From the IMG/VR virus record IMGVR_UViG_3300042465_010122, positions 1 to 23,348 of that record: a stretch of 23,348 bases of DNA; one strand, given 5' to 3'. Shown here piece by piece: positions 21,707 through 23,348 of this stretch (the stretch's first letter is position 1; each line of letters starts with the position of its first letter). Below the pieces are notes generated by a model. The model did not search any database. It was not told the DNA's origin and was given only the letters and a program-made list of their open reading frames with translations. Source of the stretch: a virus. Position numbers and translations under genes: made by a program.

Positions 21707-23133
21707 TGCCTTTGGGATGGCGAGACTTCAACTGGCGATCCCGACGGCTTCCACAGCATCTCGACCGGCACGCCATACTTCTCGGCCGTCTCCAGGATCA
21801 GCTTGGCATCGCTCGCCCGGCGTTCGATCTCCTCGCCGAAGTCGGCACCCTGTTCGTTGAAGTGATCCGACAGCGTCTTGAGGCCCATCTCCACGTCGGC
21901 GCGGTTCTGCTGGGCTTCCCGGCCCGCGTCCACGGTAACCCGTTTTGGCGGAACGGTGCAGATCTTCCACCATCCCTCGACCGGGGGCAGCAGGCCGCGG
22001 GCAATCGCGTCGCCGACGACGTAGGCCCAGACCGGTTTGATCAGGCGGCTTTCGAGGATCATCTGGCGGAACGAGAATCTGCGGTCGGCCTTGGCGACGA
22101 TCAGCCGGACACCCGCGCCGCCGATCTTGCTGGAATCCGCCGCGAACTCGAAGGGGATCACCCCGAGCGCGGAATCCCGCCGCAGGTGCTCGAGGAAGCC
22201 GGTGAACGTGGGGGAGGGGCGCTTGGACTCGAAGCTTTCGAGCGATTCGTCTGGCTTGAGCGCCACCAGCTTGCCGCCGACGATCCGCTGGAGGGTCACT
22301 GGGTCGCTGGCATCGGTGATGCCGGAACTTGCGGGACCGACCACGAAGTCGCCGTTGTCGTCGATCTCGCCGCGTGCCGTCTTGAGGATGCGGGAGACGT
22401 CGGCGTTGTCCTTCACGGCGTGCTTTTCCAGGGCGAGAAGCTCCATCTCGTCGAGGACGTGGTTGATCGAATGCTGGATCGTCGGATGGGACCGCACGCC
22501 GCCCGCCCATTCCGGTTCGTGGATGTGGAGCATTGCCGCTGCCGGGAGGTCGCGGTGGGTGCTGTCGTCCTCCAGCGTGCGGTAGAAGATCGGCGCGCCC
22601 CAGGGATCGAGGCCCACGCCGTCGACGCTTTCCTTGGAACCGAAGCGGTCGCCGATGCGGTGGCTCTCGATCAACTGGATGCGCGGTTCGCCGGTCGCAT
22701 CGCGGGTCTTGTGGACGAAGTATTCGCCGTCGATGTCCATGCCGCGGCAGACGAGCGCCTGGCATTCCTCGAACGAGAAGCGGCGGGTCACCTCGCAGCG
22801 GGCCGACCACAGGGCGAAGTAGGCTTCGGCGGCGCGGTTCCATGCCGGATCGGGCGACTGGGCCTGGACGCGGATGCCGTCGCCGGTCGAGTAGATCGCC
22901 ATGTTGGCGACCAGCTCGCGCATGAAGCCGCTGTTCTTGTGGAGGTAGCGCGACTTGCGGACCAGTTCGCTGCGGATTCCCGGCGTGAGTTCGTTGCGGG
23001 CATCGGTGGGGGAGGCTCCCGGCACCGAACCGCGGCGCGGCGACCAGTTGGCGGATTCGAAGGATGATCCCCAGGCGCGTGGGAGCAGCAGCGGCGGGAG
23101 CAGCAGACGGGCGATCTGTTTGAAGCCGTTCAT
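21697..23133 (-). CDS. Portal protein (lambda gpB-like), C-terminus probably altered
   Basis: A 478-residue portal that forms the dodecameric DNA gate of the capsid. Typical elements in order: RSELVRKSRYLHKNSGFMRELVANMAIYSTGDGI (entry helices), YFALWSARCEVTRRFSF, MDIDGEYFV, IQLIESHRIGDRFG, IFYRTLEDDSTH, AAAMLHIHEPEWAGGVRSHP (clip), the stem helix in INHVLDEMELLALEKHAVKDNADV, and EYGVPVEMLWKPSGSP-type wing end. ATG 23133 overlaps the upstream TGA as ATGA; a longer frame to 23223 exists but would overlap that gene. The last residues, VEVSPSQRQIV, run through a palindrome to a TGA at the edge of the kinase gene, so the native end seems lost. The core is intact and the portal may still work. Confidence 0.9.
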   Translation of the reverse strand: MNGFKQIARLLLPPLLLPRAWGSSFESANWSPRRGSVPGASPTDARNELTPGIRSELVRKSRYLHKNSGFMRELVANMAIYSTGDGIRVQAQSPDPAWNRAAEAYFALWSARCEVTRRFSFEECQALVCRGMDIDGEYFVHKTRDATGEPRIQLIESHRIGDRFGSKESVDGVGLDPWGAPIFYRTLEDDSTHRDLPAAAMLHIHEPEWAGGVRSHPTIQHSINHVLDEMELLALEKHAVKDNADVSRILKTARGEIDDNGDFVVGPASSGITDASDPVTLQRIVGGKLVALKPDESLESFESKRPSPTFTGFLEHLRRDSALGVIPFEFAADSSKIGGAGVRLIVAKADRRFSFRQMILESRLIKPVWAYVVGDAIARGLLPPVEGWWKICTVPPKRVTVDAGREAQQNRADVEMGLKTLSDHFNEQGADFGEEIERRASDAKLILETAEKYGVPVEMLWKPSGSPVEVSPSQRQIV

Positions 23134-23348
23134 TTTGCGAGGTAGCCGGAGATGAAGGAAACCGCGCCGGACTTCGGGCGGCCGTAGGTGGCTGGATCGA
23201 GGACCCGGAGCGCGTGGCCGCATTCCTCAAGCACCTGATCGACGAGCATGGTGAACTGCTTGGAGACCGAAGTGTCGGCGTCGTTCCAGTTCATGATGGT
23301 CTTGCCCTCCAGCAGGAGGGACTTCGCCTGTTGCTGGATCGCCAGCAC
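23130..23348 (-). CDS. gpW-like small head-tail connector, 5' end uncertain
   Basis: A short protein of at least 72 residues reaching the right window edge; the frame opens with GTG at 23348, so the true start may lie outside. It ends ...YGRPKSGAVSFISGYLAK with the stop in an ATGA overlap with the portal start. In lambda the gene between terminase and portal is W, a 68-residue connector; the length, the central ADTSVSKQFTMLVDQVLEE helix (like TSVSDLKKYIAEL in gpW) and the basic end followed by aromatic residues (RRRGPAGFYV in gpW) make that the best match. The similarity is weak and the name rests largely on place. Confidence 0.6.
   Translation of the reverse strand: MLAIQQQAKSLLLEGKTIMNWNDADTSVSKQFTMLVDQVLEECGHALRVLDPATYGRPKSGAVSFISGYLAK

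Noticed and set aside
1-23348. CRISPR array, rRNA or transposase genes
   Set aside because: None seen on either strand: no regularly spaced repeats, no rRNA-like sequence, no transposase motifs.

Overview
The window looks like part of a Verrucomicrobiota chromosome (inference: high GC overall, few Shine-Dalgarno-like start sites, and a secreted protein combining a thrombospondin-type-3-like calcium loop with a putative Ig domain, a combination common in that phylum). It carries most of an integrated lambda-like, long-tailed prophage. No name for host or phage can be given from sequence alone.

Layout. Positions 1-1382 are host or accessory DNA of lower GC: the C-terminal end of an RHS-repeat protein with a cysteine-rich variable tip, followed by a small lipoprotein that may be its immunity protein. 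Positions 1383-2083 hold no convincing gene and probably include one prophage end. A plus-strand tyrosine integrase (2084-3580) and a small helix-turn-helix protein (3583-3849) end at a strong hairpin terminator (3863-3899). Everything to the right, 3939-23348, is one minus-strand late operon read from right to left. It runs: gpW-like connector, portal, [hybrid histidine kinase], S49 protease fused to scaffold, major capsid, gpFII-like joining protein, HK97-gp10-like protein, tail terminator, tail tube, unknown protein, tail chaperone G and its frameshift product GT, [secreted cargo protein], tape measure, two uncharacterised tail-tip proteins, tail fibre, glycosyltransferase-sulfotransferase fusion, DUF4376-like protein, small membrane protein. 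Terminase, repressor and replication genes would lie beyond the right edge. No endolysin is visible.

Most notable points. (1) Two genes foreign to virion assembly interrupt the structural operon. A GAF-PAS-GAF-PAS hybrid histidine kinase of about 1155 residues sits between a portal that seems to have lost its native C-terminus and the protease. A low-GC secreted protein sits between the tail chaperone and the tape measure. (2) The second insertion can be reconstructed: it is flanked by a 7-base direct repeat GGTTGAC, and joining the outer sides restores a chaperone frame that ends in an ATGA overlap with the tape-measure start. (3) The same GGTTGAC word recurs 14-18 nt upstream of about eight late-gene starts in one orientation, resembling the start-associated or stoperator repeats known from some actinobacteriophages. 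(4) The G/GT pair carries a textbook -1 frameshift signal: A AAA AAG, a 9-nt spacer and a hairpin containing the G stop codon. (5) The phage encodes a fused glycosyltransferase and sulfotransferase beside its tail-fibre genes.
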